Source of the DNA: an uncultured Bacteroidales bacterium
GTDB lineage: Bacteria > Bacteroidota > Bacteroidia > Bacteroidales > UBA932
Reading direction: 5' to 3'
Length of the DNA stretch: 43,363 nucleotides
NCBI GenBank assembly: GCA_905235445.1
Contig: CAJOLJ010000017.1
Span: 1-43,363, forward strand
The notes beneath the pieces were generated by a model, which saw only the letters and a program-made list of their open reading frames with translations, ran no database searches and was not told the DNA's origin. The translations under genes were made by a program, and so were the position numbers. Positions 32,460-40,897 of this stretch are shown here, piece after piece (the stretch's first letter is position 1; each line of letters starts with the position of its first letter).

Positions 32460-34655
32460 TTATTTGACATAGATGTCCAGTGGCTTTGCCGCCCTCATGT
32501 CCTCGTCCTGGAGGAACCATCCCCGAAGATTCTTCCCACCGACTGTTATCCTGGTGATTTTCTCCCCGTCCCCGTGCTTGCGGATGACGAAGGTCTTGCC
32601 GTTGGAGAGGGTGAAATCGACCTCATCGAACAGAGGGACGCTCACTATGTACTCGGGGTCGGCGGGAGAGTAGGTGTATATTCCCATGGCGGTGAGGGTA
32701 TACCAGGCGCTCATCTCCCCGGCGTCGTCCATGCCGGCGTATGCCAGGTGCTCCTTGCCCATATCATAGAAGCGGTCCATTATCATATTCAGGTAGTACT
32801 GGCTCTTTTCCTGCTTTCCCACGAAGTAATATGCCCAGGGGATATTGTGCCCGGGCTGGTTCCCATGGCAGTACTGCCCGATGAATCCGGTCATGTTCTC
32901 AAGTTCATATCCCCTCCAGGGTTCGGTGAAAAGGGAGTCGAGTTTGGCCTCGGCGGCCTTCTTGTCGGGGAACAGGCCCACCACGCCTTCGGGGTCATGC
33001 GGAGGATAGAACAGGACATTCCATCCGTTGGCCTCCCTCCACATATGCTGGAAGTAGGGATAGTAGGGGTCGAAGTCCTTGTACCAGCTGCCGTCATCGA
33101 TCCTTCCACGGTAGAAGTTAGTGGAAGGGTCCCAGACATTCCTGTAGTTGCGGGAGCGCTTCATAAGGAGTTCATAGGAAGGTCCGTCGCCCAGGATCTT
33201 CGCTATCTGCGCCGTGGCATAGTCATCATAGGAGTACTCGAGGGTTTTCTGGACCCCACCCTTGAATTCATTGTAGTACGGGAGGTTCGTGGTGTCCTTA
33301 TCGGAAATCCACCCCCTGGCGAAATATTCCTCCCCGTAGCGGCGTCCCTCCCTGCCGGGGACGGTGGCGTTCTTGAGCAGGAGCCTGTATGCCCTCCCCA
33401 GGTCGAAACCGTCTATCCCCCTGCGGTACATGCCGGCGACGAATGTCGAAGCATGGTCCCCATGGAAGAAGGTGGGCATGTAGCCATTATTCTTCTCGCC
33501 CTTGTCGGTAATGGACTTAATGACGTCACATGCGACATCTGGGCTTATCAGTCCCATGAGAATCACCTTGTTGCGATGGTCATCCCAGAAAGACGGATCG
33601 GTGTAGTACCGGAAACCGTTGTTTACGACATCCCCCCGTATATCAGTGTACTCCCCGTTGACGTCAGACCTCAGGCAGGGCCACAGGAAAGAGCGGTACA
33701 GGGTCGAGTAGAAAAGGTCCTTCTGCCTTGGAGTCCCGCCTTTTACCCTGATTCTCGAAAGAAGGGTCTCCCAAGTCCTGTCGGCCTCCGCCTTGACATC
33801 CTCGAAGGATGAGGAGAGCATCTCGGCCTCCAGGTTCTCCCTGGCATTTTTCACGCTCACGAAAGAGAAGCCTATCTTCATCTCCAGGGGGGCAGCCCCC
33901 TTGCTGTCCTTGAAGGTAATTACGGATACGACACTGCTCTGCCCCGGGACTGCTCCACCCCTTCTGGGACGTCCGGTTCCCTGGTACTGAGTAATGCCAT
34001 CTATGTCATAATTGGTTACGGCATAGAAATATATTTTCCCCTCTCCCCACTGGGAGCCGCAGAAAGCCCTCTGACCGGCCTTCTCCAGAGTCCACTCCCT
34101 GACATTGTTATTGGAACGGGTTATGTCCACGAGGACCTCCTTGTCGTCCCCGGGGTCGTAGGTGTACCTGTGGAAAGCGCAGCGAAGGGTTGTCGTGAGC
34201 TCTGCATTGACCCTGTACCTTTCCAGATATACCTGGTAATAACCAGGATGGGCGCTCTCGTTATCGTGACTGAAGGGGGAAGCATAGTCGGTGGGGTCCA
34301 CCCTTCCCGTAACGGGAAGGATCGGGACATGGCAGAGGTTCCAGTGGCCCTTGCCCGTGTGGGCGAAGCCGTAGATGGTTTTGTCCTCGTACTGGTAGCC
34401 GGAACCGCTGTGGTACATGGTTACGGGCGTGGCCTGGACCATGGCGTTGGGAAGGGCTGCCCCGGGAAGGGTCTCCGCCCCCCAGGTCCTTGCCTCCCTA
34501 TGGCGGACATACCCGAGGTCCTCCTCCTCCCACAGCGTAGTCGTACCTCTGAGGGGATTGACGTAGTCGGTGAGTTTCGTCTGGGCGAGGAGTGTCCCCC
34601 CGGAGAGGGCCAGGGAGAGAAGGGAAATCTTGATAATTCTGTTCATGCAGTTCAT
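32460..34655 (-). CDS. GH92 alpha-mannosidase family exo-glycosidase
   Basis: A 731-residue exported GH92 enzyme (signal peptide ending SGGTLLAQT). The N-terminal beta-sandwich has VNPLRGTTT, GAALPNAMVQATP and YGFAHTGKGHWNLCHVPILP. The (alpha/alpha)6 domain has FYSTLYRSFLWPC, DDHRNKVILMGLISPDV, GIDGFDLGRAYRLLLKNA, candidate acid E541 in WREANGWN, QYCHGNQPGHNIPWAYYF, and D643/D644 in MDDAGEMSAW. The family consists mainly of calcium-dependent exo-alpha-mannosidases. Mannose is unexpected beside GH28 and GH115; several family blocks differ from the usual text (HGNQPGH for HGNEPSH, DDAGE for DDCGQ), so another sugar is possible. Last gene of the GH2-GH9-GH92 operon, 30 bases after GH9. Confidence 0.9.
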   Translation of the reverse strand: MNCMNRIIKISLLSLALSGGTLLAQTKLTDYVNPLRGTTTLWEEEDLGYVRHREARTWGAETLPGAALPNAMVQATPVTMYHSGSGYQYEDKTIYGFAHTGKGHWNLCHVPILPVTGRVDPTDYASPFSHDNESAHPGYYQVYLERYRVNAELTTTLRCAFHRYTYDPGDDKEVLVDITRSNNNVREWTLEKAGQRAFCGSQWGEGKIYFYAVTNYDIDGITQYQGTGRPRRGGAVPGQSSVVSVITFKDSKGAAPLEMKIGFSFVSVKNARENLEAEMLSSSFEDVKAEADRTWETLLSRIRVKGGTPRQKDLFYSTLYRSFLWPCLRSDVNGEYTDIRGDVVNNGFRYYTDPSFWDDHRNKVILMGLISPDVACDVIKSITDKGEKNNGYMPTFFHGDHASTFVAGMYRRGIDGFDLGRAYRLLLKNATVPGREGRRYGEEYFARGWISDKDTTNLPYYNEFKGGVQKTLEYSYDDYATAQIAKILGDGPSYELLMKRSRNYRNVWDPSTNFYRGRIDDGSWYKDFDPYYPYFQHMWREANGWNVLFYPPHDPEGVVGLFPDKKAAEAKLDSLFTEPWRGYELENMTGFIGQYCHGNQPGHNIPWAYYFVGKQEKSQYYLNMIMDRFYDMGKEHLAYAGMDDAGEMSAWYTLTAMGIYTYSPADPEYIVSVPLFDEVDFTLSNGKTFVIRKHGDGEKITRITVGGKNLRGWFLQDEDMRAAKPLDIYVK

Positions 34656-34685
34656 TTAGACATATTTACATACTATTTACTGAAA

Positions 34686-37379
34686 TCAATTTTCAGAGGT
34701 TGTTATCATCCTTGCAGAGGAATAATTCCCGTCAAGGACAACGGCACCCACGCATGGCCTGGCGGGATCTTCCGGGCTGAAGGGGAATGATATCCTCGCG
34801 GGTCCGTCCCCACCGAGGGTCAATTTCCTTGAAAGAGAGTCCATACCCGCATTGGAAAAGAGAACTGTCAAGTTATGGGTACCCTCCCCGCTGATGTCCA
34901 GGACCGCCTGGCCATCCACGACATCAGTTGTGAGGGAGATGTCATCCCTGTGGGGCCTACTCCTAAGGAAAGCAGCCACGCTCCCCATGAACCGGTTCAC
35001 CGGGGCTATCCAGATTTCCTTGGAAGTGGCATACGCAGAACCGTGCCAGAAAGGTTCATCGTCCTTGAAACTGTCGATGCCCACGGGAAGGGCCCCGACG
35101 ATATTGTGGGTGCAGTACACGAACATGGGGGCGAAGTCATAGCCCACACCGTACATGAAACTCTGTGAGAAGGGGTTGCGACCGAAAGTCCATTCCAACT
35201 GTTCCTGCACCAGGTCCATTCCATCCCTGTCACCGAGCAGTGATGAAGCCTCAGCAAGGGCCCATGTCGTCGAGAGATGGCAGGATGTGCCCCCGTGAAA
35301 GAGGTTGCCGTTCCAGATTGGGAAAGTCCTGAGGGCATAGTTCTCTCCCAGTGGCGTGCCCGCATCATACTGGATGAGAGCATAATCCCCGGACGGGGTG
35401 GCGGGGATATCCGAACGGCGGAAGACACCGTTGGGAAGGAGATTGTACGGGGCTGCAATCCGGCTTCCCCGCTTAATGAAGTACTCGCTGTAAATGGTTG
35501 CTGCACTGAACCACTCAATCCACTTCCCCTCCTGGGGGAATGCCCCGCATAGGTACCTGAAAGCAAGGAGTGGGGCCTCGTTGAAGGCTCCGTGGTTACT
35601 GTGGAGGAGTGTGGAGGAGGAAGAGTCGGTGTAGAAATATCCCGTTATGGGAATGCCATCCCGGAATACCCGCTCCTGGCAACCGAGAAGAAGGTCCCCG
35701 AAGTGAAGGGCGGCCTCCCGATACCTGTCCTCCCCGGTCTTGAGGTATAGGGCGCAGGAGGCGATGGCCCCCCATGAAGCCTCGAGATAGGTCGCCTTGT
35801 CCCATTTCTCCCTGGATGACATGGCCCAGTCCCAGTTGTCGACTGCAGCGTCCCTCAGTTCACCCTTCCTGTCGGCGAAGGCAGGAAGGTCATCCTCCGC
35901 CATTAGGAAGACGCAGCTCCCGAGGAAATTCTCCCAAGGGACACTCTGGGCACGGACCATGACATCGTCGGGTGTCCCGATGACATTGTCGGAATATATC
36001 CTCTGACGGGCCCAGCTTATGTGATAGCCTCCATGGAAACGTGTGTCAAGAAGCCACTGCACCCCCCATGAGGCCTCCGCCCTGAGCTTTGAGGCCAGGT
36101 CCCCGAGGCGCCTGTCTGCCCTTACCACCTCGAGGTTCATCATCAGGGTGTAGCACCCCAGGGCAGTGCGGTAGAACCCCTGTGATAGATCCCCCGCATC
36201 ATGCCAACCGCCATTTATCACCTTCACCTCATCGCCGTGGAATCCCTGGAAATCCCGGTGGCAGACCCCGTGGATCCCCGGGACCTCGTAACCGCATCGT
36301 TGGCAGTAATAGAAATTGATGGCGCTGAACATGGGATGCAGCCACACATCCTCCCCTATGGGGAAGGGCCTGGAGATGGCACCGCCGTAGCGTATGCGGT
36401 AGGTACCCGGAGAGGTGAAAGAGGTGAAATCCAGCACAGCGAAAGAGTTGCCCTTATTTGAGACGGTGCTCACCTGACCGGTAAATGCGACCTCGTCCCT
36501 CCCGTCCAGGAGGAAGAACTCATTCCCGAGGTTGGCGGCACTGAGGGCGACCTTGTTGTCATGCGGGCGATACCCCACGTGGGAGAAGGCAATCTCCCCT
36601 TCCGGGACATCCCAGCCAGAATAGTGGTCGGGGACGACCTTCTGCAGTTCGAGCCTGTCGAAATCGATGGTCACGTACTGCTCCCCCATCTCCCTGTCGT
36701 ACCCGATGAGGGTCTGGAAGACAGTGAAGGAACTGACCCGGTCACGGGGAAGACAGTCTATCTCCCAGAGGACGTTGCACCACTTGCCCTGGGGAATGTC
36801 GATATTGGTGTCATGGCGGGGTGTGAGGGTATCGTAGTCGGTCCCTTCGTTGGTCACGTCCAGGAAGAAATGCACATTGGGGTTCCTGGAGGGATGGATA
36901 TACACCCAGATGGACACCCTGTTGTAAGAGGACCAGTCCTGCGGTTCGTCGAAAACAAGGGAGAAGGAGGCCTCACCGCCCTGCTCTCCCCCGAACGAGC
37001 CCCAAGGGGTCCGCTCGGAATGGCTCTCGATGTGATCCATGTCCAACATGGAGGTACAGTAGCGGAGGCTGTGCGTCCCGTCTATGCTGTGTGCGGTCGT
37101 GTACTGTATGGTGGCTATGCCGCTGGCTGTCCAGAGGTTCCTCCCTTCCATATCATCCACGAGCTTTGAGGAGAGGACCTCCTTCCCGGCCCATTTGGCC
37201 TGGAGGGAATTCTCCTGGGGGACTTCCAGGGGGAAGGTCCCCGAGAAAGGGCTATCGCTCCCGTCCCCTCCCCCGCAGGATGAGATAAGAAGGGAGAGCG
37301 CCGCCACCAGGCATGTGCCACGAAGGAGCGGGGAAAAGCGGTTTTGCACAGTGGTGGCGAAGAGTCTGGAAGAAGTCAT
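34686..37379 (-). CDS. GH9 lipoprotein with N-terminal jelly-roll and Ig-like domains
   Basis: An 897-residue predicted lipoprotein (lipobox LLISSC followed by a GGGDGSDS linker). Residues about 65-250 look like a family-11-type jelly-roll carbohydrate-binding module (DWSSYNRVSIWVYIHPS). Residues about 265-355 are the CelD-like Ig domain (EIAFSHVGYRPHDNKVALSA). The GH9 (alpha/alpha)6 domain follows, with catalytic Asps in GGWHDAGD (D394, D397), WTFGRNPFSQSFMYGVG, and a C-terminal Glu in SKEIWIAPVNRFMGS at the position of the family's acid. GH9 includes endoglucanases and exo-enzymes; specificity here is uncertain. Its ATG overlaps the GH2 stop in an ATGA junction, so the two are translationally coupled. 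A further beta-domain of about 90 residues ends the protein. Confidence 0.85.
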   Translation of the reverse strand: MTSSRLFATTVQNRFSPLLRGTCLVAALSLLISSCGGGDGSDSPFSGTFPLEVPQENSLQAKWAGKEVLSSKLVDDMEGRNLWTASGIATIQYTTAHSIDGTHSLRYCTSMLDMDHIESHSERTPWGSFGGEQGGEASFSLVFDEPQDWSSYNRVSIWVYIHPSRNPNVHFFLDVTNEGTDYDTLTPRHDTNIDIPQGKWCNVLWEIDCLPRDRVSSFTVFQTLIGYDREMGEQYVTIDFDRLELQKVVPDHYSGWDVPEGEIAFSHVGYRPHDNKVALSAANLGNEFFLLDGRDEVAFTGQVSTVSNKGNSFAVLDFTSFTSPGTYRIRYGGAISRPFPIGEDVWLHPMFSAINFYYCQRCGYEVPGIHGVCHRDFQGFHGDEVKVINGGWHDAGDLSQGFYRTALGCYTLMMNLEVVRADRRLGDLASKLRAEASWGVQWLLDTRFHGGYHISWARQRIYSDNVIGTPDDVMVRAQSVPWENFLGSCVFLMAEDDLPAFADRKGELRDAAVDNWDWAMSSREKWDKATYLEASWGAIASCALYLKTGEDRYREAALHFGDLLLGCQERVFRDGIPITGYFYTDSSSSTLLHSNHGAFNEAPLLAFRYLCGAFPQEGKWIEWFSAATIYSEYFIKRGSRIAAPYNLLPNGVFRRSDIPATPSGDYALIQYDAGTPLGENYALRTFPIWNGNLFHGGTSCHLSTTWALAEASSLLGDRDGMDLVQEQLEWTFGRNPFSQSFMYGVGYDFAPMFVYCTHNIVGALPVGIDSFKDDEPFWHGSAYATSKEIWIAPVNRFMGSVAAFLRSRPHRDDISLTTDVVDGQAVLDISGEGTHNLTVLFSNAGMDSLSRKLTLGGDGPARISFPFSPEDPARPCVGAVVLDGNYSSARMITTSEN

Positions 37380-40300
37380 CTTGAAGGTGGATAAATCCTC
37401 GCCCGACGGATAAGTTCACTCATAGTATAGTCTCTCCGCAGGGGAAGAATCAGGAAATCAAAGGACACGGGCTCCGTAAGGAGGTCGTACCGAGGTAGCG
37501 GAGCTGGCCCGCAGCTGGCGTTCCCGATCCCCCTGTGCGCATAGTCCAGGCAAAGGACGGTCCCGTCGAGCCTCGGGATGGTGTAGGCATGCCTGAGGGC
37601 GGAGGGGTCAGTGTGGTCGAACATATCCGACTCGTCCGCATCCAGGGCAGAGAAGGACATGGGGACGGAGGGAAGAACCAGGAGTCCCTTCCCGTCCAGG
37701 GCGGTTATCGCCATCCACTCCACCGCTGTCCTGAGCCCCATCTGCTGGGGACGGATGTTGTCTATCCATTCCTCACTGACATCCCTGTCATACACCCCAG
37801 GGAAAGCGGCCTCGCACCTGTCGACGTAATTCTCGAAGGGACCCCGACCACGGTACCTGAAACGGGAGAAATCCCCAGGGAGGCGGACCTTGAACCCGAT
37901 TCTGGGTACTGACACGCCCTCGATTGAAGGGATGATGTCGCTGCGCACCAGGATGGCCCCGTCGGGATAGACGGTGTAGGCAGTGTTGACGGTATAGGCG
38001 AACCCTTCCTTTCCGCGGTATGTGTTGCCGATTGAGAGGACCGCCCTCTCAGGGAGGAAGTCAACCTCCCACGTTCCCCTCTCGGGGACAAGGTCGAAAA
38101 GGCCCCAGCGGACCATTCCGGCAAGAAGGCCCTTTCCCCGGTCATTGTCAAGGGGGGCATGGTAGGCGTTGAACTCCAAGGGGGAGCAGAGCATATCGGT
38201 CCCGTCCACGATGATGGAAGACAGGGCCCCCGCCTCCTTGGAGAAAGTTATTGCGAACCCTTTGCCTTCAATTAAATAAGAGGATGGGGCCTCCCTGAGG
38301 GACAGTTCCCCCTTTGGGGGAATGTACTGCTCCTTCTTTCCCTCATAGAGGGTTATCTGCTCGGCTGCGATTTCACCTCCGGCAGCCATCCATGGCGTGG
38401 AAGCCTTAGTGGTGAAGGAGAACCTGAGGTCATAGTCAGCCCCCGGGTCCTCGTGGAGTATTTCAGGAAGAGCGATGACCTGGGATTCCCCGGGAAGGGG
38501 GTTCACGTCGATGGGGATGCTCCTCTGTACCGACCCGTCAATGAGGACATCCACCCTGGCCCGGAGGTCGGAGAGGTCGGTATGGAACCTCTTGTTCATT
38601 ATCTCGTAGCGTCCCTCCCCTATGGCCTTTACTGCAATGGGCTGATACACTTTCTTCACTTCCAATGCCTTGGGTGCATAGGTCCTGTCGGCGAAGACTA
38701 CACCGTTTGCGCAGAAATTACCCTGGTTGGGGATATCCCCGAAATCTCCGCCCACAGCCATGTACGTGCCTTTCCCGTCCGGTCTTGGCATCTGTATTCC
38801 CTGGTCGACCCAGTCCCAGATGAATCCACCGATGAGGGCGGGATAGACCTCGAAAGTGTCCACATACTCCCTGAGGTTGCCTATCGCATTGCCCATGGCA
38901 TGGGCGTATTCGCAAAGTAGATGGGGGCGGACCCGCTGCCCCGCCTTACTGAGGGAGAGCCTGCTCTCCCCCACCCCTGCCAAGTCCCCGACCTTCGTAT
39001 ACATCTTGCTTGTCATGTCGCAGATCCTGTCATCCTCGCAGTAATGAGTGGGACGCGAAGTGTCCAGGTCCTTGATGGCGGCCACGGAAGCCTGGTGGCA
39101 GGCCCCGTTCCCTGCTTCGTTGCCCAGGGACCAGATTACGATGCTGGGATGGTTGCGGTAACGGCGGACCATGTTGGCGCACCGCTCGGAGAAAGCCTCC
39201 GCCCATGTCATCTCGTGGGAAAGGTTCCAAAGGCCGTGGCACTCGACGTTGGCCTCGGAGAGGACATATATCCCGTACTCGTCGCACAGGTCATAGAAGA
39301 ACGGGTTATCGGGATAGTGTGAGGTACGCACAGCATTTATGTTGAAGGACTTCATGAGGCGAAGGTCCTCTTCCGTCTCTTCCCTGGATACCGTCCTTCC
39401 GTTCAGGGAACTATGGTCGTGCCGGTTCACGCCCTTGAATATGACGCTCTTCCCGTTCACGAGGAACTGTCCGTCCGGGGATAGTTCAATCTTCCGGAAC
39501 CCCACTTTGGAACTGCGTATGTCCGTAGGGACTCCGCCTTCCTCAAGAACGAGGGCGAGGACATACAGGTTGGGGGTCTCGCCGGTCCACTTGAGGGGGT
39601 CACGCACTGTGAAAGTGAGGGAATTGTGCCCTGCTTTGGCAGGGACGCTTTCCTCAGAGACAACCTTGCCTGAAGGGTCATAGAGGGTGCAGTGGATTTT
39701 GTGGGAGCGGGATGGCTTCCTGCCCGCTATCTCGACTCCGAGGGTGACGGAAGCATCCATGTACCGTTCGTCAAGGTCAGTCTCGAACACGAAATCCCTT
39801 ATCCTGGTCCTTGGGGCGGACCACAGGAAGACATCCCTGAATATACCGCTTAGGCGCCAGAAGTCCTGGCACTCGAGATAGCTTCCGTCGGTCCACCTGT
39901 ATACCTCCACGGCAAGGACATTCTCGCCGGGGACGAGGTACGGGGTCAGGTTGAATTCCGAAGGGAGATAACTGTCCTGTGAATAACCGACCTCCTTTCC
40001 GTTCACCCACAGGAAATACCCGGCCTCGACCCCGTTGAAACGGATGAACACGTCCCTTCCCTTCCAATCGGCGGGAACGGTGAAGGTCCTGCGGTAGCTC
40101 CCGACGGGATTCGGGAGGGAAGCGTAGGTGAAATCGGCGGGACGGGGCTGTATGACGTTTGGCCAGAGCACCTCACCTGGAGGGGCGAAAGGATAGACGG
40201 TATTGCAGTACAGCGGCTTGTCCCAAGGCTTATTCCGACGGACAGCCTCGATCTGCCAGTTGGAGGGGACCTTTATGTCATCCCATGAGGAGACATCGTA

Positions 40301-40579
40301 GGAAGGGGAAAAGAATTCGATGGGTCTCCCGTCCGGATCCCCGCACCAATGGAACTTCCACATTCCGTTGAGGCTCAAGAAGTAGGGGGAATCCTCGGGA
40401 CTTAGGTCCCCCACATCAGAGATGGACCCGATGGGAATTGCCAGGGTCGTGGCCTCCTCCCTCCCTACATGTGTGACCGTCTGGTCGGCCCAAAGCGGGG
40501 ATCTTACCTGGGCCGCAAGGCCAACGGGCAAAACACTCATGCAAAAGGACGCTAGTCCCATAGCTATAACTGTTCTCAT
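37376..40579 (-). CDS. GH2 beta-galactosidase (LacZ type), exported
   Basis: A 1,067-residue five-domain GH2 enzyme of LacZ type. The sugar-binding domain (FLSLNGMWKFHWCGDP, VPSNWQIEA, GSYRRTFTVP) is followed by Ig and barrel domains with GVNRHDHSS, INAVRTSHYPD, acid/base E488 in SLGNEAGNG and nucleophile E557 in LLCEYAHAMGNA. The C-terminal small-chain domain is present (PLDNDRGKGLLAG, RGRGPFENYVDR). It removes terminal beta-galactose, or possibly a related beta-linked sugar. The frame opens at an ATG at 40618, but that start puts an acidic stretch before the signal peptide; the ATG at 40579 (MRTVIAMGLASF) is better. First gene of the GH2-GH9-GH92 operon. Confidence 0.92.
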   Translation of the reverse strand: MRTVIAMGLASFCMSVLPVGLAAQVRSPLWADQTVTHVGREEATTLAIPIGSISDVGDLSPEDSPYFLSLNGMWKFHWCGDPDGRPIEFFSPSYDVSSWDDIKVPSNWQIEAVRRNKPWDKPLYCNTVYPFAPPGEVLWPNVIQPRPADFTYASLPNPVGSYRRTFTVPADWKGRDVFIRFNGVEAGYFLWVNGKEVGYSQDSYLPSEFNLTPYLVPGENVLAVEVYRWTDGSYLECQDFWRLSGIFRDVFLWSAPRTRIRDFVFETDLDERYMDASVTLGVEIAGRKPSRSHKIHCTLYDPSGKVVSEESVPAKAGHNSLTFTVRDPLKWTGETPNLYVLALVLEEGGVPTDIRSSKVGFRKIELSPDGQFLVNGKSVIFKGVNRHDHSSLNGRTVSREETEEDLRLMKSFNINAVRTSHYPDNPFFYDLCDEYGIYVLSEANVECHGLWNLSHEMTWAEAFSERCANMVRRYRNHPSIVIWSLGNEAGNGACHQASVAAIKDLDTSRPTHYCEDDRICDMTSKMYTKVGDLAGVGESRLSLSKAGQRVRPHLLCEYAHAMGNAIGNLREYVDTFEVYPALIGGFIWDWVDQGIQMPRPDGKGTYMAVGGDFGDIPNQGNFCANGVVFADRTYAPKALEVKKVYQPIAVKAIGEGRYEIMNKRFHTDLSDLRARVDVLIDGSVQRSIPIDVNPLPGESQVIALPEILHEDPGADYDLRFSFTTKASTPWMAAGGEIAAEQITLYEGKKEQYIPPKGELSLREAPSSYLIEGKGFAITFSKEAGALSSIIVDGTDMLCSPLEFNAYHAPLDNDRGKGLLAGMVRWGLFDLVPERGTWEVDFLPERAVLSIGNTYRGKEGFAYTVNTAYTVYPDGAILVRSDIIPSIEGVSVPRIGFKVRLPGDFSRFRYRGRGPFENYVDRCEAAFPGVYDRDVSEEWIDNIRPQQMGLRTAVEWMAITALDGKGLLVLPSVPMSFSALDADESDMFDHTDPSALRHAYTIPRLDGTVLCLDYAHRGIGNASCGPAPLPRYDLLTEPVSFDFLILPLRRDYTMSELIRRARIYPPSR

Positions 40580-40656
40580 ATTCCTGTCAGTGTCATTGTC
40601 CCCACGAGGGGGAGACATGGTTAATCAACATTATATTGTGGCGGTTCGTGACAAAG

Positions 40657-40664
40657 CAAAAATA
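40657..40664 (-). promoter_or_regulatory. Possible -7 element of the GH2-GH9-GH92 operon
   Basis: The minus strand reads TATTTTTG, matching TAnnTTTG, 78 bases before the GH2 ATG at 40579. The nearest TTTG upstream (40692-40695) is too far for a standard -33 box. Confidence 0.35.
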
Positions 40665-40726
40665 AGAATTCCGCCACCGCGGGAGTTAATACAAACTGCC
40701 ATTTTGGTATCAAATCAAGCCACCCT

Positions 40727-40753
40727 CCCCCCTGCGTCCCTTTGAAAGGGGGG
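40727..40753. repeat. Intergenic palindrome around CCCTTTGAAAGGG
   Basis: CCCCCC (40727-40732) and GGGGGG (40748-40753) flank CCCTTTGAAAGGG (40738-40750), which is itself palindromic. A related core, TCCCTTTGAGAGGGGG, forms the middle of the terminator hairpin at 10336-10364. It has no T-run on either side, so it is not an obvious terminator. Confidence 0.4.
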
Positions 40754-40815
40754 CTGCATGTCTCGTTGGAAAAGATCTGGTTCCTGACCTGTATTCCCGC
40801 AGCCATTTATTTTCG

Positions 40816-40823
40816 TATATTTG
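40816..40823 (+). promoter_or_regulatory. -7 element before the right-hand GH2 gene
   Basis: TATATTTG is a perfect TAnnTTTG match. Transcription from it would start near 40830 and give a leader of about 70 bases before the ATG at 40898. This argues against an in-frame ATG at 40832. Confidence 0.45.
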
Positions 40824-40897
40824 AAGGTGTCATGGGCGGGAAAGGAAGCTGCCTTCCTCCCCATGGCAATCATGCATTCCATTATCTGCTTCACACC

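Larger units (their letters stand above)
40580..40897. other. Divergent intergenic region between two GH2 genes
   Basis: 318 bases without a convincing gene. It holds a leftward -7-like element (40657-40664), a C-run/G-run palindrome (40727-40753) and a rightward -7 element (40816-40823). No operator-like GGTATAC site is seen here, unlike the regions before GH115 and CE15. Confidence 0.6.

Noticed and set aside
32316..33812. A 498-codon plus-strand frame opposite GH92
   Set aside because: It starts inside the terminator hairpin and runs antisense to GH92; no domain is recognisable.
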